This document shows, piece by piece, positions 1 to 9,844 of a stretch of DNA of 64,000 nt. Position numbers and translations under genes: made by a program. The DNA is taken from NCBI GenBank assembly GCA_031180725.1, contig JAPSLO010000013.1:1-64000 (forward strand), in the 5' to 3' direction. Origin of the DNA: Roseomonas sp. (GTDB lineage: Bacteria; Pseudomonadota; Alphaproteobacteria; Acetobacterales; Acetobacteraceae). Numbering within the stretch: the first letter of the stretch is position 1; every line of letters starts with the position of its first letter. Below the pieces are notes generated by a model. It did not search any database, was not told where the DNA came from, and worked only from the letters and a program-made list of their open reading frames with translations.

Positions 1-48
1 CACGCCGGATCCTTTCACACACCCAGGACGGATACTCACCTCCACCAA

Positions 49-122
<74 letters not shown>

Positions 123-150
123 CCCACAATCCCGAACTGACGAACACATC

Positions 151-178
151 AAGCCCATCCGCCACAGCGGGTGGGCTT
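151..178 (+). terminator. stem-loop downstream of tRNA-fMet
   Basis: Twelve-pair inverted repeat (151-162 with 167-178, one G-U pair) closed by a CACA loop. It lacks a clear T-tract, so it may be a weak terminator or a processing hairpin for the tRNA transcript. Confidence 0.45.
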
Positions 179-544
179 GCCGCATTTCCAGCCTCACCAA
201 ACACTCCAGCAACACACAGCCGCAGCCAAGCACACGTATACTCGCCCTTACGGGACGACCAAGATCTCCCCACCGGGGTGTACCCCTGTTAGCCTCGGCA
301 CAGCGGCCATGTCTCGCGTGGGCCGGTACCGCTCGCTTACTACGCCAACGCTTCAGCGGCTGAACGAGGCATGATCGTCTGACATCAGGCCTTCCATGAG
401 GCTACGCGACGAGGGCATCGCCATGCTTCCTGCCGCGGGGAAGGGCCGGTAGCTCTTCGGTACCTCATGCCCTCAAGGAGGTGCCGACCGCGGTCTAAAG
501 GCTGCTGTGCTGCTGAAAAGTACAGCCAGCCGAGCCGCGACAAA
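179..544. other. gene-poor stretch between tRNA and efflux operon
   Basis: No open frame with a plausible ribosome site or recognisable family was found on either strand. Short frames of 60-70 codons exist but resemble nothing known. The 3-prime end of the minus-strand efflux operon enters from the right. The sequence following the tRNA could be remnants of an element integrated at the tRNA, but no integrase or att repeat is visible. Confidence 0.4.
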
Positions 545-3500
545 TCAGCCGGGCGCAGTGACGGGTTGCAAGGGTGTCCGTCGCGCGCCGGCTGTGCGCT
601 CGAGGGCGAGATACACGGCCGGAGTCGTATACAGCGTCAGGACCTGCGACAGCACCAATCCGCCGATGATGGTGATGCCCAGCGGTTGGCGCAGCTCCGC
701 TCCAGGGCCAGTTGCGACCGCCAGAGGCACGGCGCCGAACGACGCTGCCAGGGTCGTCATCAGGATCGGGCGGAAGCGCTCGCGGCAGGCTTCCTGGATG
801 GCGACCATGCCGCCCTCACCGCCAGCGCGCTCATGCGCCAGGGCGAAGTCCACCATCATAATGGCATTTTTCTTCACGATGCCCATCAGCAGGATGACAC
901 CGATCAGCGCGATGACCGTGAAAGGGGTATTCGTCAGCAGCAGGGCGAGCAGCGCGCCGATGCCGGCGGTCGGCAGCGTGGAGAGGATGGTTAGCGGGTG
1001 GATCAGGCTTTCGTACAGCACGCCCAAGACAATGTAGATCGTCACCAGTGCTGCCAGGATCAGCAGCGGCAGTCCCGTCAGGAAGCTCTGGAAGGCGCGG
1101 GCATTGCCAGCGAATTCGCCCCTAATTGTCGCCGGCATCTGAATGTCTAGAACCGCCTTCTCGACCAGCGCTGCCGCGGTGCCGAGTGAGGTGCCCTCGC
1201 CCAGGTTGAAGCTGATGGTGGCCGCAGGAAACAGGCCCTGGTGCGTGATGGAACGTGGCGCAATGGTTCGTTCCAGCCGAACCAGCGCACCTAAAGGCAC
1301 AGGACCGGCGCGGCTTGGCACGAAAATGCGCTGCAACTGCTCCGGGTTCTCGGTCAGGCGCGGGTCAATCTCCAGGATCACCCGATATTGGTTGCGGCTG
1401 CGATAAATAGTGGAGACCTGCCGCTGCGCGAAGGCGTTGTTTAGCGCACTGCCGAGAGCCGAGACGGAAACACCAAGCCGCGCCGCCGCGTCGCGATCGA
1501 TCACCAATCGCGACACCAACCCCGTCCGCTGCTGATCAGAGGAGACATCCACGACTTCGGGCAGAGTACGCAGCTGCTGCACCAACCGCTCACTCCAGAC
1601 CCCCAGGGCTTCTAGATCGGGCGAGAGAAGCACGTATTGATAGGCGGCATTTCCCTGGCGCCCGCCGATGTTGATGTCCGACACCGGCCGAAAGAAAGTC
1701 TGCACCCCGGTGATGCGCGCCAGGGGCGCGCGCAGGCGGTTGATCACCGTCTCTGCGGTCACGCCTGGCCTCTGCTCCCGCGGGATAAGTGAGACTTGCA
1801 GGCGGATGTTGCTGCTTGAGCCAAAGAAGCCGCCGCCGCCAACCGAGGCAGAGACATTCTCCACAGCCGGGTCGGCCCGGATCACCTCCATCACCTGTTG
1901 CTGATAGATCGTCATCTGCTGAAAGGAGGTATCGGGCTGCGCCTGGGCGGAGCCCTGTAACAGGCCGGAATCCTGGCTCGGGAAGAAGGCCTTGGGCACG
2001 ATGGTATAGAGCCACACGGTCAGCCCGATCAGTGCCAGGTTGAACAGCAGCGTGATGCCGCGCCAGCGCAGCACTACCGTCAGGCTCCGGATGTAGACCG
2101 CGACTATCCGGTCCATGGCAGCTTCGAAGCTGCGGGCCAAGCGCCCAGCTTCGCCGGCTGGACCGCGGCCAAGATGAGCTGCCACCATCGGGGTCACGGT
2201 CAGGGACACGACGGCGGAGATGGCGACGGCGATGGACAGGGTCGCCGCGAATTCGCGGAACATGCGACCCACCACACCGCCCATGAACAGCAGCGGGATG
2301 AAGACGGCTATAAGCGACAGGCTCATGGAGACCACGGTGAAGCCGATCTGGCGTGCGCCCTCCAACGCCGCCTGCATCGGCTTCATGCCACGCTCGGTAT
2401 TGGCTGCCATGTTCTCGATCATCACGATGGCGTCGTCCACCACGAAGCCCACCGAGATGGTTAGCGCCATTAGCGACAGGTTGTTCAGCGAGAAGCCACA
2501 TAGCCACATCACCGCCACCGTCCCGAGCAGGGAAAGCGGTACCGCCACGGCCGTGGCCAGCACGGCCGATTTGCGGTGCAGGAAGACGGCGACGACCAGC
2601 ACTACCAGCACGATGCTGATCAGCAGCGTGTGCTGTACCTCTGCCACGCTGGCGCGGATGGTCTCGGACCGGTCGCGCATGATGGTAATATCGATGCCGG
2701 CCGGTATCCGGCGCTGCAGCTCAGGCAGTAGGGCGCGGATACCGTCCACCACTTCCAGGACATTGGCGTCTGCCTGCTTATAGACTGTCAGGGTGACGGC
2801 GGGGCGGCCATTGTAGAGGCCAGCTTGGCGGCGGTCTCGCGGGCCTTCTTCGACCTGGGCGATGCTGTCCAGGCGCACCATCGCGCCATTCGCCTGGCGC
2901 ACGACGATGGCGCCGAACTCGGCCGCCGTCTGCAGCCGGTCATTGACGGTGATCGCGGCTGACTGCTCCTCGCCCTCGAGCACGCCGTTCGCCTGGGTGA
3001 CGTTGGCGGCCATGATCGCCGTGCGGATCTGGTCCAGCGAAATGTTCGCCGCCGTGGCGGCGGCGGGATCCACAGCGACCCGGATGGCGGGCTGCTCGGC
3101 ACCCGCAATGCTGACTTGGGCGGTGCCATTCACCTGCGACAGGCGCGGCACCACTAAGCTGTCCGCAGCGTCATAGATCTGACCAGGTGGCACGGTTGAG
3201 GAGGTCATCGCCAGGATCAGCACCGGCGCATCGCCCGGGTTCAGCTTGCGGAAGCTCGGCGGGCTGGTAAGGCCTGATGGCAGGTCGGACCCTGCTGCAT
3301 TGATCGCCGCCTGCACATCCCGCGCAGCAGACTCGATGGAACGCGAAAGGTCGAACTGCACGATGACCGTCGTGCTGCCGAGGCTAGAGGTCGAGGTCAT
3401 CTCGGTAATGCCGGGGATCTCCCCAAGCCGCCGCTCCAGCGGCGCTGCGACGGAGGATGCCATGATGGCAGGATCCGCGCCGGGCTGGCTGGCGGTGACC

Positions 3501-3637
3501 GCGATGGTCGGGAAATCCACGCGCGGCAACGGCGCAACCGGCAGGTTGAAATAGGCGACTAAACCGAGCAGCACGCAGCCGATGGCCAGTAGCATGGTGC
3601 CGATCGGCCGCGCGATGAAGGGAGCGGAGAGGGACAC
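545..3637 (-). CDS. RND efflux pump inner-membrane subunit, MdtC-like
   Basis: A 1030-residue proton-driven resistance-nodulation-division transporter of the inner membrane, expected to work with the adaptor and outer-membrane channel of the same operon. It has the usual length, an N-terminal transmembrane helix beginning with ARPIGTMLL, two large periplasmic loops and twelve predicted membrane segments. The proton-relay motif GFVVDDAIVMIEN lies near residue 400. The start codon is GTG, three bases after the TAG stop of the upstream pump gene, so translation is probably coupled. Two different RND subunits side by side, with neighbours of the MdtA type, match the MdtABC arrangement, in which the pump is a heterotrimer of B and C subunits. 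Substrates cannot be read from sequence; MdtABC systems export bile salts, novobiocin and similar compounds. Confidence 0.9.
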   Translation of the reverse strand: MSLSAPFIARPIGTMLLAIGCVLLGLVAYFNLPVAPLPRVDFPTIAVTASQPGADPAIMASSVAAPLERRLGEIPGITEMTSTSSLGSTTVIVQFDLSRSIESAARDVQAAINAAGSDLPSGLTSPPSFRKLNPGDAPVLILAMTSSTVPPGQIYDAADSLVVPRLSQVNGTAQVSIAGAEQPAIRVAVDPAAATAANISLDQIRTAIMAANVTQANGVLEGEEQSAAITVNDRLQTAAEFGAIVVRQANGAMVRLDSIAQVEEGPRDRRQAGLYNGRPAVTLTVYKQADANVLEVVDGIRALLPELQRRIPAGIDITIMRDRSETIRASVAEVQHTLLISIVLVVLVVAVFLHRKSAVLATAVAVPLSLLGTVAVMWLCGFSLNNLSLMALTISVGFVVDDAIVMIENMAANTERGMKPMQAALEGARQIGFTVVSMSLSLIAVFIPLLFMGGVVGRMFREFAATLSIAVAISAVVSLTVTPMVAAHLGRGPAGEAGRLARSFEAAMDRIVAVYIRSLTVVLRWRGITLLFNLALIGLTVWLYTIVPKAFFPSQDSGLLQGSAQAQPDTSFQQMTIYQQQVMEVIRADPAVENVSASVGGGGFFGSSSNIRLQVSLIPREQRPGVTAETVINRLRAPLARITGVQTFFRPVSDINIGGRQGNAAYQYVLLSPDLEALGVWSERLVQQLRTLPEVVDVSSDQQRTGLVSRLVIDRDAAARLGVSVSALGSALNNAFAQRQVSTIYRSRNQYRVILEIDPRLTENPEQLQRIFVPSRAGPVPLGALVRLERTIAPRSITHQGLFPAATISFNLGEGTSLGTAAALVEKAVLDIQMPATIRGEFAGNARAFQSFLTGLPLLILAALVTIYIVLGVLYESLIHPLTILSTLPTAGIGALLALLLTNTPFTVIALIGVILLMGIVKKNAIMMVDFALAHERAGGEGGMVAIQEACRERFRPILMTTLAASFGAVPLAVATGPGAELRQPLGITIIGGLVLSQVLTLYTTPAVYLALERTAGARRTPLQPVTAPG

Positions 3638-3640
3638 TGG

Positions 3641-6600
3641 CTACTCTGCCGGTGCCGGCTTCGTGTCGCCGGCGAAGAGGCGGTTGGCGCGGGCCCGTAG
3701 GGCTTCCATCGCCAGGTAGATGACTGGCGTGGTGTAGAGCGTGATCACCTGGCTCAGCAGCAGCCCTCCGATGACGGAGACGCCGAGTGGCAGCCGCAAC
3801 TCGGACCCCGGGCCGCTGCCGATCACCAGGGGCACGGCACCCAGAAGCGCGGCCATGGTCGTCATCATGATGGGCCGGAACCGGAGCAGGGACGCTGTCC
3901 GAATCGCTTGGCGCGGCGTCATGCCGTATTCACGCTGCGCCTCGAGCGCGAAGTCGATCATCATGATGGCGTTCTTCTTGACGATGCCCATCAGCAGTAC
4001 GATGCCGATCACCGCCATCACCGAGAGGTCGAGCCCGAACAGTGCCAGCCCCAACAGCGCACCGATTCCGGCCGATGGCAGGGTGGAGAGAATGGTGATG
4101 GGGTGGATCACGCTCTCATAGAGCACGCCGAGCACGATATAGATGACGATGATCGCTGCCAGGATTAGCCAGATCTGACCGGACAACGAACGGTCGAATT
4201 CCGCCGCATCACCACCGAAGCTGCCAGACATCGTCTCCGGCAGACCCAGTTGCGCCTCTGTCGCCCGCAGCGCCGCTACTGCATCCCCCAGCGCCACGCC
4301 TGGCGCCAGATTGAAGCTGAAGGTAACTGCCGGCAGCTGGTCCTGTCGCGTAATGGTCAGCGGACCGCGGCCGAAGCTGATCCGTGCGATTTCGGCGAGT
4401 GGAATCTGCGGCATGATGGCCGTGCCGGACGCGCCGGTGGCGCTGCTGCTGACCGTGCCGCCCGTCGTGCTGCTGCCGGGAACGCGCAGCGAAGCGATCG
4501 CGGCCAGGTCCCTGGCCTGGGCGGGATCGACCTCCAACACCACGCGATACTGGTTGGACTGCGCATAGATCGTTGAGACCTGCCGCTGACCGAATGCGTC
4601 ATACAGCGTATCGTCGATCGCCTGCATCGTGACGCCAAGGCGCGCAGCTCGCGCGCGGTCCACCTCCACCACCACGCGCAGCCCGTCCTCACGTTGGTCG
4701 CTGGCCACGTCGCGCATCTCCGGCACCTCCCGCAGGGCGGCGAGCAGGCGCGGCGCCCATTGCGCCAGCTCCGTGGAGGATGTGTCGGTAAGCGTATACT
4801 GATATTGCGTGCTGGACGGGCGCGTTCCGATTTGAATGTCCTGGACCGGCTGCATATAGGCGACGACCCCCGGGACCTCCGCCAACTTCGGCGCCAATCG
4901 CTGCATCACGGCGGTCACATCCACCGCACGCTCCGCCCGCGGGCGCAGCACGGCGGTAATGCGCCCGGTGTTCTGCGCCGCGTTCACTGTGCCTGCCCCT
5001 ACCACTGAGGTGACGGCTTCTACATCCGGATCCGCCTGTATCACTTCCGCCGCTGCGCGCTGGAGCTCTGTCATCCGCCGGAAGGAGACATCCTGTGGCG
5101 CTTCGGTGGTCACCGTGATCAGCCCCGTATCCTGGGCAGGCAGGAAGCCCTTCGGCATGACCATGTACAGCCATACGGTGCCGGCTACGGTCAGCAGCGC
5201 CAGCAGCAGCATCCAACCTTCCCGTGCCAGCACCCAGTCCAGGCTGCGCCCATAGAGGCGGCGCAGCGCATCGAAGCCCTTCTCGAAGGCCTCAGAAATG
5301 CGGCCGGGACGGTCCTGCGCTGCCGAGCGCAGCAGCAGGCCGCACATCATGGGTGTCAGCGTCAGCGATACCACCATGGAGACGAGCACCGAGATGGTCA
5401 GCACCATTGCGAATTCGCGGAACAACCGGCCGACCACGCCTTCCATAAACAGCAGCGGGATGAAGACCGCTATCAGAGACAGTGTCAGCGAAACGATGGT
5501 GAATCCGATCTGCCGCGCGCCGGCGAAGGCGGCATCCAGGGGCTTCATCCCCTCTTCGATCAAGCGGACGATGTTCTCAATCATCACAATGGCGTCGTCC
5601 ACGACGAAGCCGGTCGCGATGGTCAGCGCCATCAGCGAGAGGTTATCCATCGAGTAGCCGGCCAGCGACATGATGCCGAAGGTGCCGATGATGGACAGCG
5701 GAAGCGCGACACCTGGCACCACCGTCGCCCGCAGCGTGCGCAGGAACAGAAAGATCACCAGCACTACCAGGAACACCGACAGCACCAGGGTAAGCTGAAC
5801 CTCGTGCACGGAAGCACGGATGGTCTCGGTACGGTCGGAGACGATGGAAAGCCGGACGCCGGCAGGCAGGCCGCGTTCCAGATTGGCCAGCTGGTCGCGA
5901 ACCTGCGCCACTGTCTGCACGATGTTCGCGCCTGGCTGGCGCTGCACGTCCAGCAGCACGGCGGGGCGTCCGTTATACCAGGCGGAGGTCAGCGTGTTCT
6001 CCAGGTCCTCCACGGCCACGCCCACGTCCCGCAGTCGTACCGGTGCATCGTCACGCCAGGCGATGACTAGGTCGTTGAAGGCGTCCGGTGTGGTGATCTG
6101 GTCGTTCGCCATGATGGCGGAGGCCTGCTGCGGTCCGTCCACCGATCCCTTGGCGCCAGCGACATTGGCCGCCGTAATGGCGCTGCGCACCGTCTCCAGT
6201 CCGATGCCATAGGCAGCCAGCCGCCGCGGATCCACCTGCAGCCGCACTGCCGGGCGCATGTTCCCTTGCACCGTCACCCGTCCGACGCCGCCAACCTGCG
6301 CCAACCGCTGCGCTAGCATCGTATCCACCACATCCGACAGCCGCGCCACCGGCAGGGTGTCGGAAGTGAGAGCCAGCGTCAGGATCGGCGGATCCGCCGG
6401 GTTCACCTTCGCATAGGTCGGCGGATAGGGCAGCGAACTGGGCAAGGTGCCGCGGGCGGCATTGATCGCGGCCTGCACGTCCTGCGCCGCATCGTCGATG
6501 TCGCGGTCCAGATTGAATTGCAGCGTGATCCGGCTGACTCCAGGGCCGCTGACGGAGACCATCTCCTCCAACCCTGCGATCTGCGCCAGCTGCCGTTCCA

Positions 6601-6799
6601 GCGAGGCGGTGACCAGCACCGCGATGGTATCGGGGGAGGCGCCGGGCAGTTGCGTCGTTACCTGAATGGTCGGGAAATCCACCTCCGGCAGGGAGGAGAC
6701 CGGCAGCCGTGCATAGCCATAGAGCCCGCTCAGCAGCACTGCGATCGCGAGCAGGAAGGTGGCGATGGGCCGCGCGATGAAGGGCGCGGCAATGTTCAT
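3641..6799 (-). CDS. RND efflux pump inner-membrane subunit, MdtB-like
   Basis: A 1052-residue RND transporter paralogous to the next gene. The N-terminus carries the family pattern (LPVSSLPEVDFPTIQV, then a PGASPDTI stretch) that is typical of MdtB/MdtC-type rather than AcrB-type pumps. The relay motif GFVVDDAIVMIEN is present. A Ser/Thr/Gly-rich insertion near residues 770-790 is unusual. The ATG start overlaps the adaptor stop by four bases (ATGA), and the stop is three bases from the GTG of the next pump. It most likely forms a mixed trimer with the MdtC-like subunit. Confidence 0.9.
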   Translation of the reverse strand: MNIAAPFIARPIATFLLAIAVLLSGLYGYARLPVSSLPEVDFPTIQVTTQLPGASPDTIAVLVTASLERQLAQIAGLEEMVSVSGPGVSRITLQFNLDRDIDDAAQDVQAAINAARGTLPSSLPYPPTYAKVNPADPPILTLALTSDTLPVARLSDVVDTMLAQRLAQVGGVGRVTVQGNMRPAVRLQVDPRRLAAYGIGLETVRSAITAANVAGAKGSVDGPQQASAIMANDQITTPDAFNDLVIAWRDDAPVRLRDVGVAVEDLENTLTSAWYNGRPAVLLDVQRQPGANIVQTVAQVRDQLANLERGLPAGVRLSIVSDRTETIRASVHEVQLTLVLSVFLVVLVIFLFLRTLRATVVPGVALPLSIIGTFGIMSLAGYSMDNLSLMALTIATGFVVDDAIVMIENIVRLIEEGMKPLDAAFAGARQIGFTIVSLTLSLIAVFIPLLFMEGVVGRLFREFAMVLTISVLVSMVVSLTLTPMMCGLLLRSAAQDRPGRISEAFEKGFDALRRLYGRSLDWVLAREGWMLLLALLTVAGTVWLYMVMPKGFLPAQDTGLITVTTEAPQDVSFRRMTELQRAAAEVIQADPDVEAVTSVVGAGTVNAAQNTGRITAVLRPRAERAVDVTAVMQRLAPKLAEVPGVVAYMQPVQDIQIGTRPSSTQYQYTLTDTSSTELAQWAPRLLAALREVPEMRDVASDQREDGLRVVVEVDRARAARLGVTMQAIDDTLYDAFGQRQVSTIYAQSNQYRVVLEVDPAQARDLAAIASLRVPGSSTTGGTVSSSATGASGTAIMPQIPLAEIARISFGRGPLTITRQDQLPAVTFSFNLAPGVALGDAVAALRATEAQLGLPETMSGSFGGDAAEFDRSLSGQIWLILAAIIVIYIVLGVLYESVIHPITILSTLPSAGIGALLGLALFGLDLSVMAVIGIVLLMGIVKKNAIMMIDFALEAQREYGMTPRQAIRTASLLRFRPIMMTTMAALLGAVPLVIGSGPGSELRLPLGVSVIGGLLLSQVITLYTTPVIYLAMEALRARANRLFAGDTKPAPAE

Positions 6800-8124
6800 G
6801 GCGCCCCCCGGGCCGGGCCGGCAGGCCGCCGGCGCACGGGCGGCATGGAGGGTGGCCGCGCGGGCTCGGCCACTTGCACGGCACTGCCATTGACCAGCCG
6901 CAGCGCGCCGGAGGTGACCGCCCGCTCACCAGGCCGCATGCCACGCAGGACGACGGCCTGGGTGCCGGTGACGGTGCCCAGCACCAGGGGGCGCTGTTCT
7001 ACCGTGCTTTCCGCTGTTACCACGAAGGCATAGGGCCCGTCTGGCCCGCGCTGCACGGCGACCAGCGGCAGCACCGTGACGCCGCGCAGTTCCGCCACCT
7101 GCAGGCGGACATTGACGAAGGCACCGGGCCACAGGCGCTGATCGGCATTGTCGAAGGTTGCCTTCAGCCGGATCGTGCCAGTGGTGGAATCCACCTGGTT
7201 GTCCACAGTCACCAACTGCCCCACCGGATTCGGCGGCGGCTGGCCACCGTCGAGCCGCGGCGGCGCGCTCTCGGCCAGTAGCGCTTCCACCCGCACCGGG
7301 CCGGATGCCAGCGCTTGCATCACTTGCGGCAGAGTCTGCTGCGGCAGGGTGAAGGTCACGCTGATCGGCTTGATTTGGGTGACCGTGATGATGCCCGTGC
7401 TGTTGCCGGGCTGCACCAGGTTGCCGACGTCCACCTGCCGCAGGCCCACCCGCCCATCGATCGGCGAACGGATGGTAGCGTAGTCCAGCTGCGTGCGGGC
7501 GCTGTCGATCACCGCCTGGTCCACTTGCAGCTGCGCCTCCAGCTGCGCGACGGTCGCGCGTTGTGTGTCCACCGTCTGCTGCGAGGTGCCGCTGCTGCGC
7601 AGCAACTGCATGTAGCGCTGCAGATCGAGCCTCGCATTGGCCAGCTGCGCCTGGTGCTGGGCGCGCGTGGCAATCGCCTGGTCCAGGGCCGCCTGGTAGG
7701 GCCGTGCATCGATTCGTACTAGTATGTCGCCGGTCTTTACCTCCTGGCCTTCCTGGAAGGCGATCTCGGTGATCCGGCCGGACACCTGCGGCACGACCGT
7801 GACAGTATTGAAGGCCTGTACCGTGCCCAGCGCATCCAGCAGGATCGGGAGGTCCTGGACGGCCGCTTCGGCTGCGGTCACGGGAATGGCGATTCGGCCG
7901 GCGCGCGAGGCGGGACCACCGGCTGGTGTGCTCGCCAGCGGCAGCCAGCCCTGGCGCCAGGCGAGCCAGCCGGCACCTGCAGCCAATAGTACCACTGCCA
8001 GCAGCAGCCAGGGCCAACGACGCCGCCTCCGGGTAACGGGCCGGGGTGCCACTTCGGGCGGCGTCGGACTGGCCGGACGCGCTTCAGAAGGCTCTGGCCT
8101 GCGTGGGCCCGAGAGATCGTTCAT
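6796..8124 (-). CDS. RND periplasmic adaptor (membrane fusion protein), MdtA-like
   Basis: A 442-residue adaptor linking the inner-membrane pumps to the outer-membrane channel. An Arg-rich stretch precedes a single N-terminal membrane anchor at about residues 35-55. The lipoyl-type half (SGRITEIAFQEGQEVKTGD) is followed by a coiled-coil hairpin of about 70 residues, the second lipoyl half (IRSPIDGRVGLRQVDVG), a beta barrel and a membrane-proximal domain. The C-terminal tail is Pro/Arg-rich. Start and stop overlap the neighbouring genes by ATGA on both sides, indicating tight translational coupling. Confidence 0.92.
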   Translation of the reverse strand: MNDLSGPRRPEPSEARPASPTPPEVAPRPVTRRRRRWPWLLLAVVLLAAGAGWLAWRQGWLPLASTPAGGPASRAGRIAIPVTAAEAAVQDLPILLDALGTVQAFNTVTVVPQVSGRITEIAFQEGQEVKTGDILVRIDARPYQAALDQAIATRAQHQAQLANARLDLQRYMQLLRSSGTSQQTVDTQRATVAQLEAQLQVDQAVIDSARTQLDYATIRSPIDGRVGLRQVDVGNLVQPGNSTGIITVTQIKPISVTFTLPQQTLPQVMQALASGPVRVEALLAESAPPRLDGGQPPPNPVGQLVTVDNQVDSTTGTIRLKATFDNADQRLWPGAFVNVRLQVAELRGVTVLPLVAVQRGPDGPYAFVVTAESTVEQRPLVLGTVTGTQAVVLRGMRPGERAVTSGALRLVNGSAVQVAEPARPPSMPPVRRRPAGPARGAP

Positions 8125-9584
8125 GGGACGGTCCTTGCCAGGCCGTCGGCGGCCGGTGCCATGTTCAGGTCAGCAGGCGCAAAGGTCCAACCGCCGCCCA
8201 GGGCCGTGAACAGGGCTGCAGCCGCCTGTAGCCGTTCGGTCTGCGCCTGCGCCAGGGCGTTGCGCGCACCGAACAGCGTGGTTTGCGTGTTCAGCACGCT
8301 CAGTAAGTCCACGGTTCCGGCCCGGAGCTGGGCCTCGGCGATATCGTAGGCACGCTGCGCCGCGGCCACGCGCGCCCGCTGCAGCGCCACCAGTTCATCC
8401 GTCCTCTGCAACGCCGAGAGGCTGGTTTCGGTGTCCTGGAGAGCAGAGAGAATGGCGCGCTGATAGGCCGCCAGCAGTTCCTCGCGCCGGCCGCTGGCTT
8501 GTTCAACCTGAGCGCGCAGGGCTCCCCCGTTGAAGATCGGCGCGGTCAGCCCTGCCGCCAGGCTGTAGAAGGTGGAGCCGGGCCGCAGTAGTTCCGATAG
8601 CAGGGTGCTCTGCACGCCGCCGCTGCCGGTCAGGACGATGCTCGGCAGCAGCGCCGCCCGGGCGACGGCGACATCGGCGCTGGCAGCTTGGAGGTCGGCC
8701 TCTGCCGCCTGCACATCAGGACGCCGGGCGAGCACCTCGGCAGGCAGGCCGGGCGCGATGCGCGGGATGGCCACCTGATCCAGCGGCGTGCCAGAAATGT
8801 CGATCTCGCCGGGCGGTGTGCCGGTCAGGGTACCCAGGGCAAAGGTGTTGGCCTCCAGGGATTGCTGCAGGGGTGGAATGGCGGCGCGCTGTTGGGCCAC
8901 CACGCTTTCCTGCTGCGCCACGTCCAGCCCAGTGGCCGTGCCTACTGATAGCCGCTGACGCAGGATACCGAGGTTCCGGCTTGCCACCTCCAGGTTGCCG
9001 CGCTGGATTTCCAGCAGTTCCCGCGCCCCCAAGGCCGCGAAATAGGCGTTGGCCACCGCGGCCTGGGTGCTGAGCGCGGTCACCCCGATGGCATAGCGGG
9101 CCGCGGTGGCGCTGGCTTGCGCGGCCTGCAACGCGGCCCGGTTGCGGCCCCAGAAGTCCACCTCGTAGCCGGCCGAGAGCGAGGCGCCGTAGCTGTTGCG
9201 AGCACGGCCGGCGACACCGGGGCTGGAACCGGAACTGCGCGACCGGGTGGCCGAGATGTCGGCATCGACCGTCGGCAACAGGGCAGAGCCTGCGAGGCGC
9301 ACCAGCGCATCCGCCTGACGCAGCCGCGCCGTGGCCCCCGCCAGGTCAGGGTTGTATGTCATCGCGCCACGCATGAGCGCGCTCAGTTCGGGGCTGCCGA
9401 ATCCCTCCCACCAATCAGCGCTGGGCCAGCGGATTGCCGTTGAAAAGGGCTGCGCCGCGCCGGCGGAGCGGAAGGCGCCTGGCAGCCGCAGACCGGACTG
9501 CACTGGCTCGATCTGGCGCGAGCAGCCAGCCACAGCGCCTGTCAGCGCGAGCAGCAGCGTGAGGCGGCACGTCGTCAAGGACAT
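8121..9584 (-). CDS. outer-membrane efflux lipoprotein, NodT/OprM type
   Basis: A 487-residue outer-membrane factor that would complete the tripartite pump. The N-terminus is a lipoprotein signal with the lipobox V-A-G-C at about residue 21. The body has the two repeated OEP helical regions of TolC-family proteins, including GYEVDFWGRNRA and LARRPDVQAAEADL, both typical of the NodT subfamily. It is the first gene of the four-gene efflux operon and overlaps the adaptor start by four bases. A 9-bp inverted repeat upstream may be an operator. Confidence 0.93.
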   Translation of the reverse strand: MSLTTCRLTLLLALTGAVAGCSRQIEPVQSGLRLPGAFRSAGAAQPFSTAIRWPSADWWEGFGSPELSALMRGAMTYNPDLAGATARLRQADALVRLAGSALLPTVDADISATRSRSSGSSPGVAGRARNSYGASLSAGYEVDFWGRNRAALQAAQASATAARYAIGVTALSTQAAVANAYFAALGARELLEIQRGNLEVASRNLGILRQRLSVGTATGLDVAQQESVVAQQRAAIPPLQQSLEANTFALGTLTGTPPGEIDISGTPLDQVAIPRIAPGLPAEVLARRPDVQAAEADLQAASADVAVARAALLPSIVLTGSGGVQSTLLSELLRPGSTFYSLAAGLTAPIFNGGALRAQVEQASGRREELLAAYQRAILSALQDTETSLSALQRTDELVALQRARVAAAQRAYDIAEAQLRAGTVDLLSVLNTQTTLFGARNALAQAQTERLQAAAALFTALGGGWTFAPADLNMAPAADGLARTVP

Positions 9585-9612
9585 TCAGGGTTGGCTCGCC
9601 GGCAATTAGCAA

Positions 9613-9653
9613 TTCGCCACAGTTCCAGAGGACTTCATCCCCTGTGTGGCGAA
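9613..9653. promoter_or_regulatory. inverted repeat upstream of efflux operon
   Basis: TTCGCCACA (9613-9621) and its exact reverse complement TGTGGCGAA (9645-9653) flank 23 bases, ending about 30 bases upstream of the operon's first start codon. This is a candidate operator or leader hairpin for the efflux operon. The remaining 9654-9844 sequence shows no gene. Confidence 0.4.
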
Positions 9654-9844
9654 GTGGGGCGATTAAGTCGAGTTACGGCTCGCAACGATCTACTGCGGTG
9701 ATGCGCGAAAGCGTCTAGAGCGCTGAGGCCATAGCTAGGTAGCCGGGGCGGAAGGCCTCAGCAGCACGGGAATCATGCCCCCACTGATCCGTCCACATCC
9801 CGCTGTCGTTCCGCTCAGGGGAGACTGATGGGCACTCCGCACCC

